A stretch of DNA of 64,000 bases, from assembly GCF_040712315.1 (NCBI RefSeq), contig NC_134015.1, positions 10,188,945-10,252,944 on the forward strand. The letters run 5' to 3'. This document shows positions 24,206-35,867 of the stretch, piece after piece. This stretch comes from Castanea sativa (taxonomy: Eukaryota; Streptophyta; Magnoliopsida; Fagales; Fagaceae). A program made the translations under genes and the position numbers. The notes under the pieces are model-generated. The model made no database searches, was not told the DNA's origin, and saw nothing but the letters and a program-made list of their open reading frames with translations. Positions within the stretch are counted from its first letter, which is position 1; each line of letters starts with the position of its first letter.

Positions 24206-24398
24206 GGGCAAGGGTTTTATGCAACCTAAAATATTAACAAGTGTCCTTGGTCATGTGAGAAGCACATGACCAATTAAATGATTTTTCTAGCCCAAGCAAA
24301 CCCTTCTCACATGACCAAGGACACTTGTTAATTTTTTAGTGTGCCACCTAATGGTGTTTGCAGGAACATATGCAACCCAGGTTGCATAAATCGTTGCC
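24206..24398. mobile_element. MULE-type MITE
   Basis: A 193-bp element with a nearly perfect inverted core (taacaagtgtccttggtcat and atgaccaaggacacttgtta). The ends ggcaagggttttatgcaacc and ggttgcataaatcgttgcc are inverted. It is flanked by tttaaaaatt and tttaaaattt, a 10-bp direct repeat with one mismatch. Confidence 0.8.
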
Positions 24399-24610
24399 TT
24401 TAAAATTTCCAATTTTGATTGTTTGGGTGCAGATATTGGGGGTCAACAACTTTAGAAATTTAGCACCAAATTGAAATAAGACTATAATTGCAGTTCAATA
24501 TGATGTCAATTATCTTTCTAATTTTATGTTATGTGTTCTTCCAACTATACTCTTATTTTGCATTAAGTGTCTTTACACATAAGTTCACAATTTAAAATTA
24601 TATAATATTA

Positions 24611-24713
24611 CAACCATATACCCTTAGTGTAGTGGTCACTCTACAAATATAAGTATTTGTGGGGTGTAGGGTGTAGAAGGTAAGGGCCATGGTTCAAGTC
24701 TCTAGGAGGGAAC

Positions 24714-24773
<60 letters not shown>

Positions 24774-24830
24774 CACACACACACTTAGATTAGATTAAAG
24801 TAAATTTTTATCCTGTATAAAAAAAATTAT
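24611..24830 (+). mobile_element. tRNA-derived SINE, copy 2, with (AC)n
   Basis: Related to the SINE at 5772-5947 (shared ataagtatttgtggggt and acttagatta). An A-box-like tagtgtagtggtcact is followed by a B box, ggttcaagtctc, and an A-rich tail. An AC/AT microsatellite at 24717-24785 has expanded within it. A target duplication is not clear. Confidence 0.65.
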
Positions 24831-25007
24831 AAAAAATTAAAAGCCACATTAGAATTCATTATGTTCCTTTGTAATCTTGTGAATGTGTACAACCTGTTAT
24901 TTATTAGGGAAAAACGTTTCATATGACTATCTTGTCTACTATTAAATTTATAAGCTTATTTGTTGATCATATTTAAGAATTGAAAAAAAACTATTATTTT
25001 TAGCATT

Positions 25008-26915
25008 TGTTAAAAGTAATGCTACATCAAGTGCTTGTCTTCAGCAGCAACAAGTATGCAAGTATGAAACTAGCACTAAATGACAGGGGGAGTTGCAGGG
25101 CAGTGTGCATCAGGGAGCAGCTCAGCATGCATCACAGGAGCAGGAAAGCCTGCAGTTGAGTGTAGTATCTAAGGCATCTCAGCATCAGAAGCAAAAAAGA
25201 GATGCAAGTCTAAGTGATGAAGACTTAGAAGATTTGTTGAAGTCCATTCCTTATCATGATCAGATCATACACTCTATACAAGGAATGATGCCAAGTGGAC
25301 TAGTGACTACAAGTGGATGTACACGTGTCATAGCTAGGTAGTGTTTAGCTGTAGTGATTAGCTGTAACAACTTTCTCCATAGAATTCGGAGGTAGTTATT
25401 TTGTTTTGTGCATAGCTATGTATATAAGGATAGGTAGAGTAATTTTTGTAGGCGTAAATGCACTTTTAGTCCCTATATTTTGCATCTTTTTCATTTTGGT
25501 CCTTACATGTTAATTGCATCACTTTTAGCCTCTAAATCAATTAACGCGTGTTACTTTGGTCTTTACTGTCAGTCAACAGACAGAAATATCTGACATGGTT
25601 GACGAAGGACTTAAAATATTATTAAAAATCCACATCACCCATGCCAGGTCAGCATATAAATTTAAAAAATTAATTTATTAATTTTAACTAAATAAAAAAA
25701 ATAAAAACAGAATTAAAAACCAAAATTCAAGTGAATTAAGATCTAAAAGTTTCTTGAATAAGAACACCAAGGATGCCAACCCAAATCTAAAATTTTCTCC
25801 CATTATTTTCTCGGCAGCCAAACAATCAAACAAAAAACAAGAGAATTTTTCTACAATTTTAAAACAAAAACTTTCGATGGCAAACTCACAATTGGATAGA
25901 TTTGATTATATAAAGAAGTTGCTTCTTAAAGTCATGTCACCGCAAAAGAATTTCAAATATAATTCATTTTAAATGTCCTTTTAATTAACTGATGCCTTGC
26001 AACACTAAATGTCCATGTATTCCTTTTTTTTTTTTCATCGGCTTCATTGTATGTGTGGTGCCCATCATCATATATCCCATACTCAAAATCCTCCTATAAA
26101 CTCCAAAATAAAAAATAAAATTAAAAAATCAGAAAGAGTCACACACAGAGAGCGAAAGAGAAAGAGAGATGAGGTTGAAGGAGATGGTACAGGGTCAACA
26201 CCGTTGGTGTGCCAACGATCAACTAGGTCTTCGTTAAGATCGAGCTCAATCGCAGATAGTCCAATGTTTATCTTGGTGGGGCTGCAACTCTTGCCCGGTT
26301 TTCTTCCATACAATTTGGTGGGTGTGGAAGCTATGGCTTTGAGCTTCATCAAAACCTTAGCTATGGTTTGTGAAGGATTGGAGCTGAATTTTGGGACCGA
26401 ATTGTCATAGAGAACTGAGAGTGAGAGTGAGTTACACACCGCCATTTCTTTTGTTATGTACTTTTTGATATTTGACTGTTTGGCTACCGAGAAAACAATG
26501 GGAGAAGCTTTTAGATCTAGGTTGGTGTTCTTGTTCAAGAAACTTTTAGATCTTAATTCATGTGAATTTTGGTTTTTAATTCTGTTTTTAATTTTTACTT
26601 AATTAAATTAATAAATTAATTTTTTAAATTTACATGTTGACGTGTCACGGGTGATGTGGATTTTTAATAATATTTAAGTCCTCCATTAGCCACATCAGAT
26701 ATTTCTGTTTGTTGAATGACGGCAAGGATCAAAATAACATGCGTTAATTAATTTAGGAACTAAAAACGGTGAAATGAAAATATAGGGACAAAAATGGAAA
26801 ATATGCAAAATTTAGGGACTGAAAGTGTATTTATGCCATTTTTGTATTCATTCATTCATTGTATTCATTTTCAATCAATGAAAAGTTAGTTTCTATTTAG
26901 AGAGAGTGTTTTACA
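25008..26915 (+). repeat. Copia 5' LTR (interrupted)
   Basis: About 512 bp of LTR in two parts, 25008-25450 and 26847-26915, separated by the 1,387-bp MULE and its target duplication. Confidence 0.93.
25451..26837. mobile_element. MULE with long inverted repeats, inside the copia LTR
   Basis: Flanked by a perfect 9-bp TSD, atttttgta, at 25442-25450 and 26838-26846. The inverted ends are ggcgtaaatgcacttttagt and the complement of actgaaagtgtatttatgcc, with arms about 390 bp long. It has no transposase. The centre (26083-26538) is open on the minus strand for 151 codons, mostly unlike the arms, and contains LSAIELDLNEDLVDRWHTNG. This could be a captured host gene fragment (Pack-MULE), but I do not recognise the source. 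The first residues of that ORF lie within the arm. Confidence 0.9.
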
Positions 26916-26990
26916 TGGTATCAAAGCCCAATCTTTTTTCTCTAGAATCTTCTCTCTCCTTCAATTTCTTCTCAGCTTCGAGGTCCTTCA

Positions 26991-28075
26991 ATGGCGTCCT
27001 CATAAACTGATGTTCCCTCGAATTCACACAACACACAATCCATGCATGCAAATGCAAACTCCAATGGTGATTCTAATGTGCCTAATCGATATTTTCTCAG
27101 TTCCAATGAGAATCTAGGAAACACACTTGTCACTCAGCCACTGCTTGGAATGCGCAATTACAATGTTGGTCCAGAGCAATGGTCCTTGCTCTCATTGCCA
27201 AGAAGGAAATTGGCTTCATCAATGGCAAGATTCAGAAGCCAGATCTTGATTCACCTCTATATGAGGATTGGGAAAGCTGCAACACAATGGTTCTTTTATG
27301 GTTGATCAACTCCTTGCATGTTGATGTCTCTAGCAGCATCATGTATTGCGAAACAGCAAGAGAGATGTGGCTAGAGTTGTAGCATGTGTTTTCACAAGGT
27401 AATGGTCCTAAGGTGTATGATTTACAGAGGGAAATTTCTCACATGTCTCAGAACTCCATGTCAGTCACTAAGTATTACATAAAGTTCAAACGATTGTGGG
27501 ATCAATTGTTGAAATTTGAGCCTCTTCCTGAATGTTCTTGTGGAGCAATGAAAATCTTGAATGCTTCGCATGAAAAGGCCTAGGTCATGAGGTTTTTGAT
27601 GGGCTTGAACAAGACTTATGAGACTTTAAGAAGTCAAATTCTCATGTTAAAGCCATTTCATTCAATGAGTAGAGTTTACTCATTGGTGCTTCAAGAGGAA
27701 TCTCACAAGCACATTGGTCATGGAGCTGCTAGATCTTCTTAGTCAAATACTATGGCTATGTATACCAATTCCGAAGGAAACTCCAATTCTAATTCGAACA
27801 AAGGTAATGGTAAGAAGGAGAGGCCTTTTTGCACACATTGCAACATGCAAGGGCATACAATTGATAAATGCTATAAATTGCATAGGTACCCTCCTGGTTT
27901 CAAGCCTAAAGGGAAGTCTAGTGCTAATTCTGTCAATAAAGCAGACAAAGCCATGGTTGTCATAAATCAATGTCCTATTTCCAAGGCACAATGTGACCAA
28001 CTTCTAGCCTTTCTCAACTCTAGAAGCACTATTTCAGGAGCTGGTTTTGGGGATGCATCTCATGCTGCAATGTAA
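26991..28075 (+). pseudogene. Copia gag, broken
   Basis: Starts with ATG at 26991 but hits TAA at codon 5. Later fragments carry AMVLALIAKKEIGFINGKI, SCNTMVLLWLINSL and a CCHC zinc knuckle, CTHCNMQGHTIDKCYKLH, near 27830. A frameshift lies near 27160 and stops near 27382, 27583 and 27740. Confidence 0.88.
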
Positions 28076-28083
28076 GTTCTTGC

Positions 28084-29031
28084 ATGTATACAAGTGTGGA
28101 AAGGCTGACTAGTATGGCATCTGATGTGGTGGGTACTTCTACTTCACCCAATCTTAATACCGATGCTGTTTTAATGTCAAGTACAAACTCTTATATACCT
28201 TTTCTAACTAGTCTTAAGCATTCAGTTTTCTCAGCCAATATTGTAGATAGTAATGCTTTTAATAGGTCAGATTGGGTGATTGGTACAAGTGCCACAGACC
28301 ACATGGTACATTCTTTATCATGTTTTACTACTATTGTAGCTATTGTTAACACCTTTGTTAACTTGCCTAATGGTGAAACAGCCTTACTCACACATGTAGG
28401 AACTATTAGGATTTTAGAAAATCTCATTCTTACCAATGTATTGTGTGTTCTATCATTCAGTTTTAATCTTCTTTTGGTTAGTCAATTGTCTAAATCCACT
28501 CTTTGTTGCCTAATTTTCTTTGGCAGCATGTGTTTCATCCAAGACCTTGCTAATTGGAGCACAATTGGTCTGGGTAGGGAGGTTAAAGGCCTTTATGTAC
28601 TGCAAGCAAGTGTATCAACCTCATCTACTTGTTTTTCTTCAGCTGGTTTTGTTAATTCTGTTGTAAATACTATTATTCAGCTAGAAATTTGGCATTCTAG
28701 ATTAGGGCATTTGTCAAATGCCAAGTTGGCCTTGACAAGGAACACTAATGTACATATTGACAATGCTAATAAAGTGTTCAATTGTGAAATTTGTCCATTA
28801 GCCAAGCAGAGAAGGTTGCCCTTTACTATAAGTACACATATTTCAAATGCATATTTTGATTTGGTTCATTGTGATTTGTGGGATCACTTTTCTGTTCCTA
28901 CTGTTGTTGGCTGCAAGTTTTTTTTAACCATTGTGGATGATTACTCAAGGTGTACTTGGGTTTATTTGCTTAAGCATAAGTCTCAAACACAATCCACTTT
29001 AGAGCAATTTTGCACTATGGTTGAAACATAG
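28084..29031 (+). pseudogene. Copia protease and integrase 5' part
   Basis: A 315-codon open stretch. The protease site reads WVIGTSATDHM where copia proteases have a D-T/S-G-A site after W-hydrophobic pairs, so the catalytic Asp is replaced by Gly. Next come the integrase zinc finger (WHSRLGHLSNAKL, then CEICPLAKQ) and the core with two catalytic Asp (LVHCDLW, TIVDDYSRCTW). A TAG at 29029 ends it. Confidence 0.88.
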
Positions 29032-30562
29032 TTTTCTAAGAAGATCAAAACCATTAGAACAAATAATGGTACTGAATTCATCATGTCTGATTTTTTTGCT
29101 AAAAAAGGCTTATTACATCAACTTAGTTGTGTTCAAACCCCTCAACAAAATGTCATTGTTGAAAGGAAACACCAACATATTTTAAATGTGGCAAGGGCTC
29201 TCAAATTTTAGTCTAATATTCCTTTGAAATTTTGGGGGCATTGCATCTTGACTACTGTTTACTTGATCAACAGAACCCCTTCTTCAGTTTTGTCAAATAA
29301 AACTCCTTTTGAAGTGCTTTTTGGTTTCAAGCCATCTTATGATCATTTAAGAGTGGTTGGGTGTCTTTGTTATGCCTCTACTCTTTCAAACAAATAGATC
29401 TAAATTTGCTCCTAGAGCTAGGAAATGCATTTTCTTAGGCTATCCCTTTGGTGTTAAGGGTTATAATGTTTTGGATTTGAACACTAATACTGTTTTCACT
29501 TCTAGAGATGTAATTTTCCATGAAAATGTTTTTCCTTTTTCAACTCAAGCTACTGATTTTACAGATCCTTTTCTTCTTGAGGTTGATACTACTGCTGAAG
29601 GTGATTTGGGTACTTTTGTTACTCCTGTCAGTATACCTGATGTACCACTTAATCCTTCAGACTCTTTTCCCATTTCTTATCCTCCTTGTCTTCCTAAACC
29701 TGTTTTAGACCCTTCTGCTAGTGATGTTTTGTCTAATGATTCCATTTCCTTGCCAGAATCTATTTCTATTGTTGTTACTAACCCCCTTGCAAATCCATCA
29801 CCAATCAGAAAGTCTGCTAGAGTTCATAAAACTCTAGTGTATTTGCAAGATTATGCTTGTACGACAGCACTTGCATCACCAAGCACAGCTACCACTTCTC
29901 ATCCTTCAGGCTCACCTTATGACATTTTAGCTTCCTTGACATATTCCCATTTAGATTCTGCATACAAGTCCTACTTGTTGATTGTTGGTGGGGGTCCTTC
30001 AACTCCTTAATAATCCTCTTAGGCTGTTCTTGATCCTTTGTGGAGAGAAGCTATGGACAATGAGATTCAAGCCCTAGAAGCCACTAAGACTTGGGTTTTA
30101 ACTCCCTTACCTGCTGGTAAGAAACCTATTGGCTGTAAATGGGTATATAGGATCAAATTGCATGCAAATGGTAGTGTGGACAGATATAAGGCTAAGCTAG
30201 TTGCTAAAGGCTATACCCAAAGAGAGGGTCTTGATTTCTTAGAGACTTTTTCTCCTGTTGCCAAAACAATTTTAGTGAGAGTTCTTATTGCCTTAGCTTC
30301 AGCAAAAGGATGGTCATTACATCAACTTGACATCAATAATGCCTTTCTACATGGTGATCTTGATGAAGAAGTTTATATGGCCCTGCCACCTGGTTATAAC
30401 AGTAAGGGGGAGTCCAATTCTGATTCTATTGCAACAAGTCCTATGTTATGCAAGCTAGTTAAGTCTCTTTATGGTCTCAAGCAAGCTTCTAGGCAATGGA
30501 ATGCCAAGCTATCTTCCACAATCTTAGCTCTTGGTTTTGTCCAATCACGGGCAATGATTTAG
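29032..30562 (+). pseudogene. Copia integrase 3' part and RT 5' part
   Basis: The integrase Glu region (VERKHQHI) near 29160 is followed by GDLGTF-type linker sequence and then [40 protein letters not shown] and [16 protein letters not shown]. Stops occur near 29210, 29396 and 30008. After ALGFVQSR the sequence jumps directly to [10 protein letters not shown] (another frame), so about 100 bp including the YVDD active site are missing. Confidence 0.88.
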
Positions 30563-30569
30563 CTTGTGT

Positions 30570-31540
30570 TGACAGGTTGAAGAAGGTCTTAGATTAGAAG
30601 TTTGGAATCAAGGATCTTGGTTCACTCAAATATTTTCTAGGACTTGAGATTGCTAGGAGCTCTAAAGGGTTAGTATTAATCAAAGGAAGTATGCTCTTGA
30701 TGTTCTTAAGGAAGCTAGTATGATTGGTTGCAAACCAGCCAGAACACCAATGGAGTAGCAACTAAAGCTGTCCAAAGGTGATGGAGAGTTGCTTAAAGAT
30801 GCAGGGTAATTTAGAAGATTAATTGGAAAGTTAATGTATTTAACTTTGAATAGACCAGATATAACCTATGCAGTGCATAGACTTAGCCAATTTTTGGCAC
30901 AACCAAGGGTTCCTCATATGAGAGCTGCCACCAGTATCCTTCAATAACTTAAAGGCACACCTGGTCAAGGAGTATTTTTCCCTGTAGAGTCTGATTTGCA
31001 GTTGAAAACCTTCTGTGATGCAGATTGGGTAGGTTGCCCTGGCACCAAGAAATCCCTAATTGGTTATTGTGTCTTTTTAGGTGATGCTCTAATCTCTTGG
31101 AGGTCAAAAAAACAAGATGTGGTGTCAAGATCCTCTACTGAACCAGAGTATAGGTCTATGGCAACAACTACTTGTGAAATTACTTGGTTATTATATTTAT
31201 TGAGGGATTTACACATACCACATGATAAACCGGCCTTGATGTAATATGACAACTAGGTAGCATTACATATCTCAGCAAATTCAGTGTTTCATGAAAGGTC
31301 AAAAAACATTGAAGCTGACTGCCATATAGTGAGAAATAAGATCTTGGATGGTAAACTTAAAACCTTCTATGTATCCACATGAAATCAGTTAGCTGATATG
31401 TTTACAAAGCATTTGGAGCTGAAAGTTTTATGAGGTTATTGCCAAAATTGGGAGTGATTGATAATTTTAGTCATAAGATTCAGTTTCCAGATTATGCTAA
31501 GGATAATGGAGAAGAGAGAGCTTTGCTCTTGAGGGGGAGT
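30570..31540 (+). pseudogene. Copia RT 3' part and RNase H
   Basis: Contains FGIKDLGSLKYFLGLEIARS, then RNase H with TFCDADWVGCPGTKKSLIGY and SSTEPEYRSMATTTCE (usually EAEYRS). Stops near 30596, 30758 and 31243. The last part, RLLPKLGVIDNFSHKIQFPD, is in a frame that stays open across the polypurine tract into the LTR. Confidence 0.85.
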
Positions 31541-32041
31541 GTTAAAAGCAATGCTACATCAAGTGCTTGTCTTCAGCAGCAACAAGTATGCAAGTATGAA
31601 ACTAGCACTAAACAACAAGGGGAGTTGCAGGGCAGTGTGCATCAGGGAGTAGCTCAGGAGCAGGAAAGCCTGTAGTTGAGTGTAATATCTAAGGCATCTC
31701 AGCATCAGAAGCAAAATAGATATGCAAGTCTAAGTGATGAAGACTTAGAAGATTTGTTGGAGTCCATTCCTTATCACGATCAGATCATACACTCTATACA
31801 AGGGATGATGCCAAGTGGACTAGTGACTGCAAGTGGATGTACACGTGTCATAGCTAGGTAGTGCTTAGTTGTAGTGATTAGTTGTAACAACTTTCTCCAT
31901 AGAATCTGGAGAGGTAGTTATTCTATTTTGTGCATAGCTATGTATATAAGGATAGGTAGAGTAATTTTTGTATTCATTCATTCATTGTATTCATTTTCAA
32001 TCAATGAAAAGTTAGTTTCTATTTAGAGAGAGTGTTTTACA
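31540..32041 (+). repeat. Copia 3' LTR
   Basis: 502 bp, TGTTAAAAGC...TTTTACA, directly after gagggggag. It lacks an 11-bp stretch present near 25130 in the 5' LTR. It contains a reading frame ending in SGCTRVIAR that is shared with the 5' LTR. Confidence 0.94.
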
Positions 32042-32046
32042 GCATT

Positions 32047-32380
32047 TATAGATAAGAGAGATTTTAATGCACAATTAACTTAATATTTGGTAAGCATGAT
32101 TGTTAATTATATGAAGAAAAAAAATTCTAAGAGTCTTATACCTCAATTGGTACCTTTCATTATTTTTAAATGAGATATCTAAGGTTCAAATCTCTTGCCC
32201 CCATTATAACTATTGCAATATCAACAAAAAAGGGGGGGGGGGGGAAAGGAAAAGCATTTAATCAAATACTGGGTTTAACAAAATATTGTTGAGATAAAGA
32301 GTTATCAAATAGTATAAATTTTGTTTTTGTTATCCTATTATGCCATTTGGAAGGGAATCAATATGCTATCTAGCATTTTT
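32047..32380. other. Intergenic, no gene seen
   Basis: AT-rich with a poly-G run at 32231-32245. No gene or bounded element. Confidence 0.5.
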
Positions 32381-32397
32381 AGATTCTTGAGAATATT

Positions 32398-32563
32398 GTG
32401 GGTTTTAGTTAGCTCAATTGGTAAAGTCTCTGATGGTTGAATAAGAGATCTGGGGGTTCAATACGCACCTGCACCAAAAACCGATTGATGTCTTGGTCTG
32501 ATAATAAAGAACTATCATCAGGAGCGGACGCCACAAGTTGAAATTTTCTCCAAAAAAAAAAAA
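32398..32563 (+). mobile_element. tRNA-derived SINE, second family
   Basis: A 166-bp element with an A box (tagctcaattgg), a B box (ggttcaatacg) about 45 bp later, and a poly-A tail. It is flanked by a 17-bp target duplication with one mismatch: agattcttgagaatatt (32381-32397) and agattcttaagaatatt (32564-32580). The length, tail and TSD show a SINE and not a tRNA gene. Confidence 0.9.
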
Positions 32564-32580
32564 AGATTCTTAAGAATATT

Positions 32581-33859
32581 AATGTTCTGGAATCTAAATG
32601 TCTAAGAACCTATATTGATGCCCAAGTTTGGTTTGATAAGGTTTGTATGAATATGAGATTTTTATATTTGACTTACTCTAATAAATCACAGATGATTAAA
32701 TTTTTATCTCCAAAATAACATTGCACGATATAAACTAGAAATATTTTATATGTTCCAATTATTCTTAAAAATACCAATAATATTTCTAGAAAATATTTGG
32801 TAGGTAAGATATTAAACATTTAGTGTAATATATATGAAATGGATTCAAGTTACATCTTTTTTGGACCATTGATTTGTATTAGATCTAAGGGTGAAAAAAT
32901 CACTCATAGTCATGTATTTATTGTTCCCTAGAAATTAGTAACTAAGTCATTAATTCTTCTTATTAAAAATAGAAAAATAAAAGACAGCATTAACTCTATG
33001 CTCTCCATCAGCATCTTCATCTTCTCTCCCTCTCTTGCATGGTCTTGTGTTTTATCTTCTATGTACTTTCACCCTCAACAGTGGAAATTAAGGGCGAGTT
33101 CAGGAAACAAGTGAAATTTTTATTATTATTTCATGTCTGGGAGTGTTTGATTTCTTCGTTCATTTGCTACCACCTATGAAGTTGTTCTTTCTTGGGGCCA
33201 TGCTTTTCGTATTGCACCACCAGTGACAGAGTGTTTGATTGCTTCGTTCATTTATTTATTATATTATATTTCTTCTTTCCTATATAATTGTAGCTTGTAT
33301 CCGAAATTTGTGAAGTCCACTTGATTTTAATTAGAAATAAGTTCTTAAAGGTAGCATATATGCTCTAGCTTTATGGTTGACACAGTGATTTATTTTTTCA
33401 CCCTTAGATTTATTTTTACCGGAATTTCTTTGTCATTCCAATGACTGAAGTGAAAAACACCAAAACATATTGTGCAAACTTCAAATACTGCCTCAACATT
33501 TGATTTCTTATAATTGAATAAACTGCTTAATTTTTAAGAAAACCTATAACAACTATTCGTAGATGAAGATAGGAGATATCATATATCTGTTGTGGAAAGG
33601 ATTAAGGTGTGAAGTCATGGGAGAAGGAGATGAGTTTAGAGAGAGAAGATGTGTACTTGGTGATTAGAGAGAGAAGACATTTAATTTTAAAGAATAAGGA
33701 ATAAATAGAAGGAAGGCTTTTTTTTTGAGAGATAAAAGGAAGATTTTTGGTAATTCATTAATGCAATATTTAGAATATTAATGATAAAGCATGTATAATT
33801 TTTTAACCGTTACATATAATGGTAATCTATGGTAAAAAAAAAAAAAGTGTAACTCTTGT
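32581..33859. other. Intergenic, no gene seen
   Basis: AT-rich DNA. No ORF or element boundary was identified. Confidence 0.5.
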
Positions 33860-34282
33860 GAAGTTACACCTGGTGTAACTCTAAGTAATATTACACCACT
33901 CTTTTTTTTTTTTTTTTTTTTGAGGGGGAATATTACACCACTCAATATTTTTTTTAATTGGATGTAAATTTTAACAAATCTACCGTAAGATTATATTATT
34001 TTCATATATTCTCCATGCTTGTAAAATTTCAAGGTGATCAAAAATTAATAGTTATGTCATCAATTAATTTTTTAAATTCAAGTTCTTGTAGTTTAAAATA
34101 ATGCATAAAAGATGAGTTTATAGATCAAATTGTAAAAATAACCAATTAACATGAAAATTAGCATGATTGTTAAGAACATATAGAATATGTAATTCAACGG
34201 TTGGATTTTCAAAATATGAATTCTATAACAAGTTATTGGGTGGTGTAGTATTACTTAGAGTTATACTAGGTGTAATTGAACC
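33860..34282. mobile_element. MITE family B, copy 1
   Basis: Inverted ends aagttacacctggtgtaact and agttatactaggtgtaatt, with subterminal aatattacaccactc and ggtggtgtagtattactt. The same family occurs three times at 44.1-45.2 kb. It has no coding capacity. A 27-bp retroposed tail is inserted at 33902-33928. Confidence 0.75.
33902..33928 (-). mobile_element. Minimal retroposed poly-A insertion
   Basis: Twenty T followed by gaggggg, flanked by a perfect 15-bp direct repeat aatattacaccactc (33887-33901 and 33929-33943). On the minus strand this is ccccctc plus 20 A, the form expected for an extremely 5'-truncated LINE or SINE copy with its target duplication. Confidence 0.8.
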
Positions 34283-34429
34283 TAACCCTTGTGTGTGTGT
34301 GTGTATATATATATATTAAGATGAGTTCAAGTTATATCTAGTGTAACTATAAATAGAGTTTCACATTTTTTTAAAGCATTAGATTTAAGTAGATCTTACA
34401 GTAAAAAAAAGACACTCATTAATGCTTGG

Positions 34430-34859
34430 AGAAATGCTACGTCTATAACAATTTTACAACATTTTTACAACATTGCTTACCTGTCACTGCCAAGTCACAA
34501 AACACAACTTAAATTATCTGACTAGGAAAAAGAAAACAAAAATCTAACTAGGAAAAGAAAACAAAAATAAAATAAGATGAGAATTCATAACAAAGCAGAT
34601 TTCGGTGAGGAGGGAAAGAAAGGGTTTTGTAGGAGGAAGAATCTTGCTCTCACACATCGGAGGTGGAGGTGAAGGTGGAGGCGGAGACAGAGACGGAGGC
34701 AGAGGGCAGAGGCAGAGGCAGAGGCAGAGACGCTCACTTCTTCTCCTTGCCGTCGCACATCGTCGTCGCTTCTCTATCTTCCTCAAAACGGTGAGACCCA
34801 CATATCTTTACCTTTCTCAGATTTTGTTTCTTATTGGAATACTGAGTTGTGATTGTAAA
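34430..34859 (+). repeat. Left inverted repeat of the MULE, with leader exon
   Basis: Includes a purine-rich Gly/Arg-type repeat (ggtggaggtgaaggtggagg) and, near its inner end, a candidate splice donor cctcaaaacg|gtgagacc at about 34790. The acceptor ttgcag at 35864, just before the transposase ATG, makes this a likely 5' UTR exon and promoter region. Confidence 0.75.
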
Positions 34860-35867
34860 TGATGCTTGCAAAGTGTTTGATACAATGCCTGACAGAAATC
34901 TTGATAAAGCCTTGAATTGTTTCAAATTGATGGTTATGCTTTATTTGCTTGTGCTAGTTTAGTTGATGCAATAGCTGGTAAGGAGATTCATGGAAGGATT
35001 CATGGGCATGAGCCACGAGATTCATGCGACAAGTTCTCAGGATTTGTTTGTAGTTTCACAGTTGAAAGGGATAATAATTTTTTTCTTGTTTAAATGAAAT
35101 TTTGTTCTACAAATAATGCGTTTGCATATATTAGTTGAGAAGTCAAGATAATTGAGGGGCAGTAATAGGGAATACACTAGTCTGATTGGCCTTGATAGCA
35201 AATGTGTTAAATCTAATGCTCTCAATCTATTAGAAGCATATATTATTTGTTGTATCTACTTCATATTTGAAACTCTGAATACATACTTTGGCCTTAGTTA
35301 CTATCTCATTGAAATGTCCTACCACTTGATTGAATTAGTGTTCAATTACTCTTCATACTTTGCAAAGTAACAATTCTCCGTTGTTTGTACTCAGGGAAAA
35401 AAAAATACTTGTTGTTTGTTGTTTTGTTTTTAAGGTTGCTTCAAGTACATCAGGAAGTATTTGTGATGCACTTTTACTCTTATTTTGCTTTGTTTTCGTT
35501 AACAAAACTTAAAAATATTACTAAATTTTTCTGTTTGATTAGACTTTACTTCCTTTACTACATTAACTAATATTATCATTGATCTCACTAATTTAACCAT
35601 CACACAGCATGGGAGACTTTTACATTTCTTGTGTTATATGCCCCACATTTTTTGCGTTATATTTGATTATGAGAATCTATTAACTTATTTCATCTTGAAT
35701 ATTTCAGGTAATTGCTAAACTTGAAAATCCTGCTGTGAGTCAATACTGTGCTTTACGCTTATTATAGGTAGAGACTAGTAGTAGGTGTTTTTTTTTTTTT
35801 TTTTTTAATTCCATTTTCAAACTTGGTTTTTAAATACTGTGCATTATATAATGTATATTGCAGACAC
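34860..35867 (+). other. Probable leader intron of the transposase gene
   Basis: No coding region. It runs from the donor in the left inverted repeat to the acceptor tgtatattgcag just before 35865. It contains short ORFs without family resemblance and a T-tract at 35790-35806. Confidence 0.5.

Larger units (their letters stand above)
25008..32041 (+). mobile_element. Ty1/copia LTR retrotransposon, degenerate
   Basis: A 7,034-bp element with a perfect 5-bp TSD, gcatt, at 25003-25007 and 32042-32046. The LTRs begin TGTTAAAAG and end TTTTACA. The PBS tggtatcaaagc (initiator tRNA-Met type) follows the 5' LTR at 26916, and a polypurine tract gagggggag precedes the 3' LTR. Domain order is gag, protease, integrase, RT, RNase H, as in copia. 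The 5' LTR is split by a MULE. The LTRs differ by roughly 4 %. The coding region has many stops, a mutated protease site and a deletion of the RT catalytic motif, so it is inactive. Confidence 0.95.

Noticed and set aside
24233..24330. Hairpin as a transcription terminator or microRNA precursor
   Set aside because: The perfect stem is the core of a MITE with end repeats and a flanking duplication; no independent sign of a microRNA.
25754..25972. 72-codon plus-strand ORF in the MULE arm
   Set aside because: Lies in the inverted arm of the transposon; its similarity to the opposite arm explains it.
32398..32470. tRNA gene
   Set aside because: A and B boxes are present but no cloverleaf can be completed; poly-A tail and 17-bp target duplication show a SINE.
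34544..34862. Overlapping ORFs with Gly/Arg or Leu/Cys repeats in the MULE ends
   Set aside because: Present in both inverted repeats and on both strands because of a simple purine-rich repeat; more likely leader sequence.
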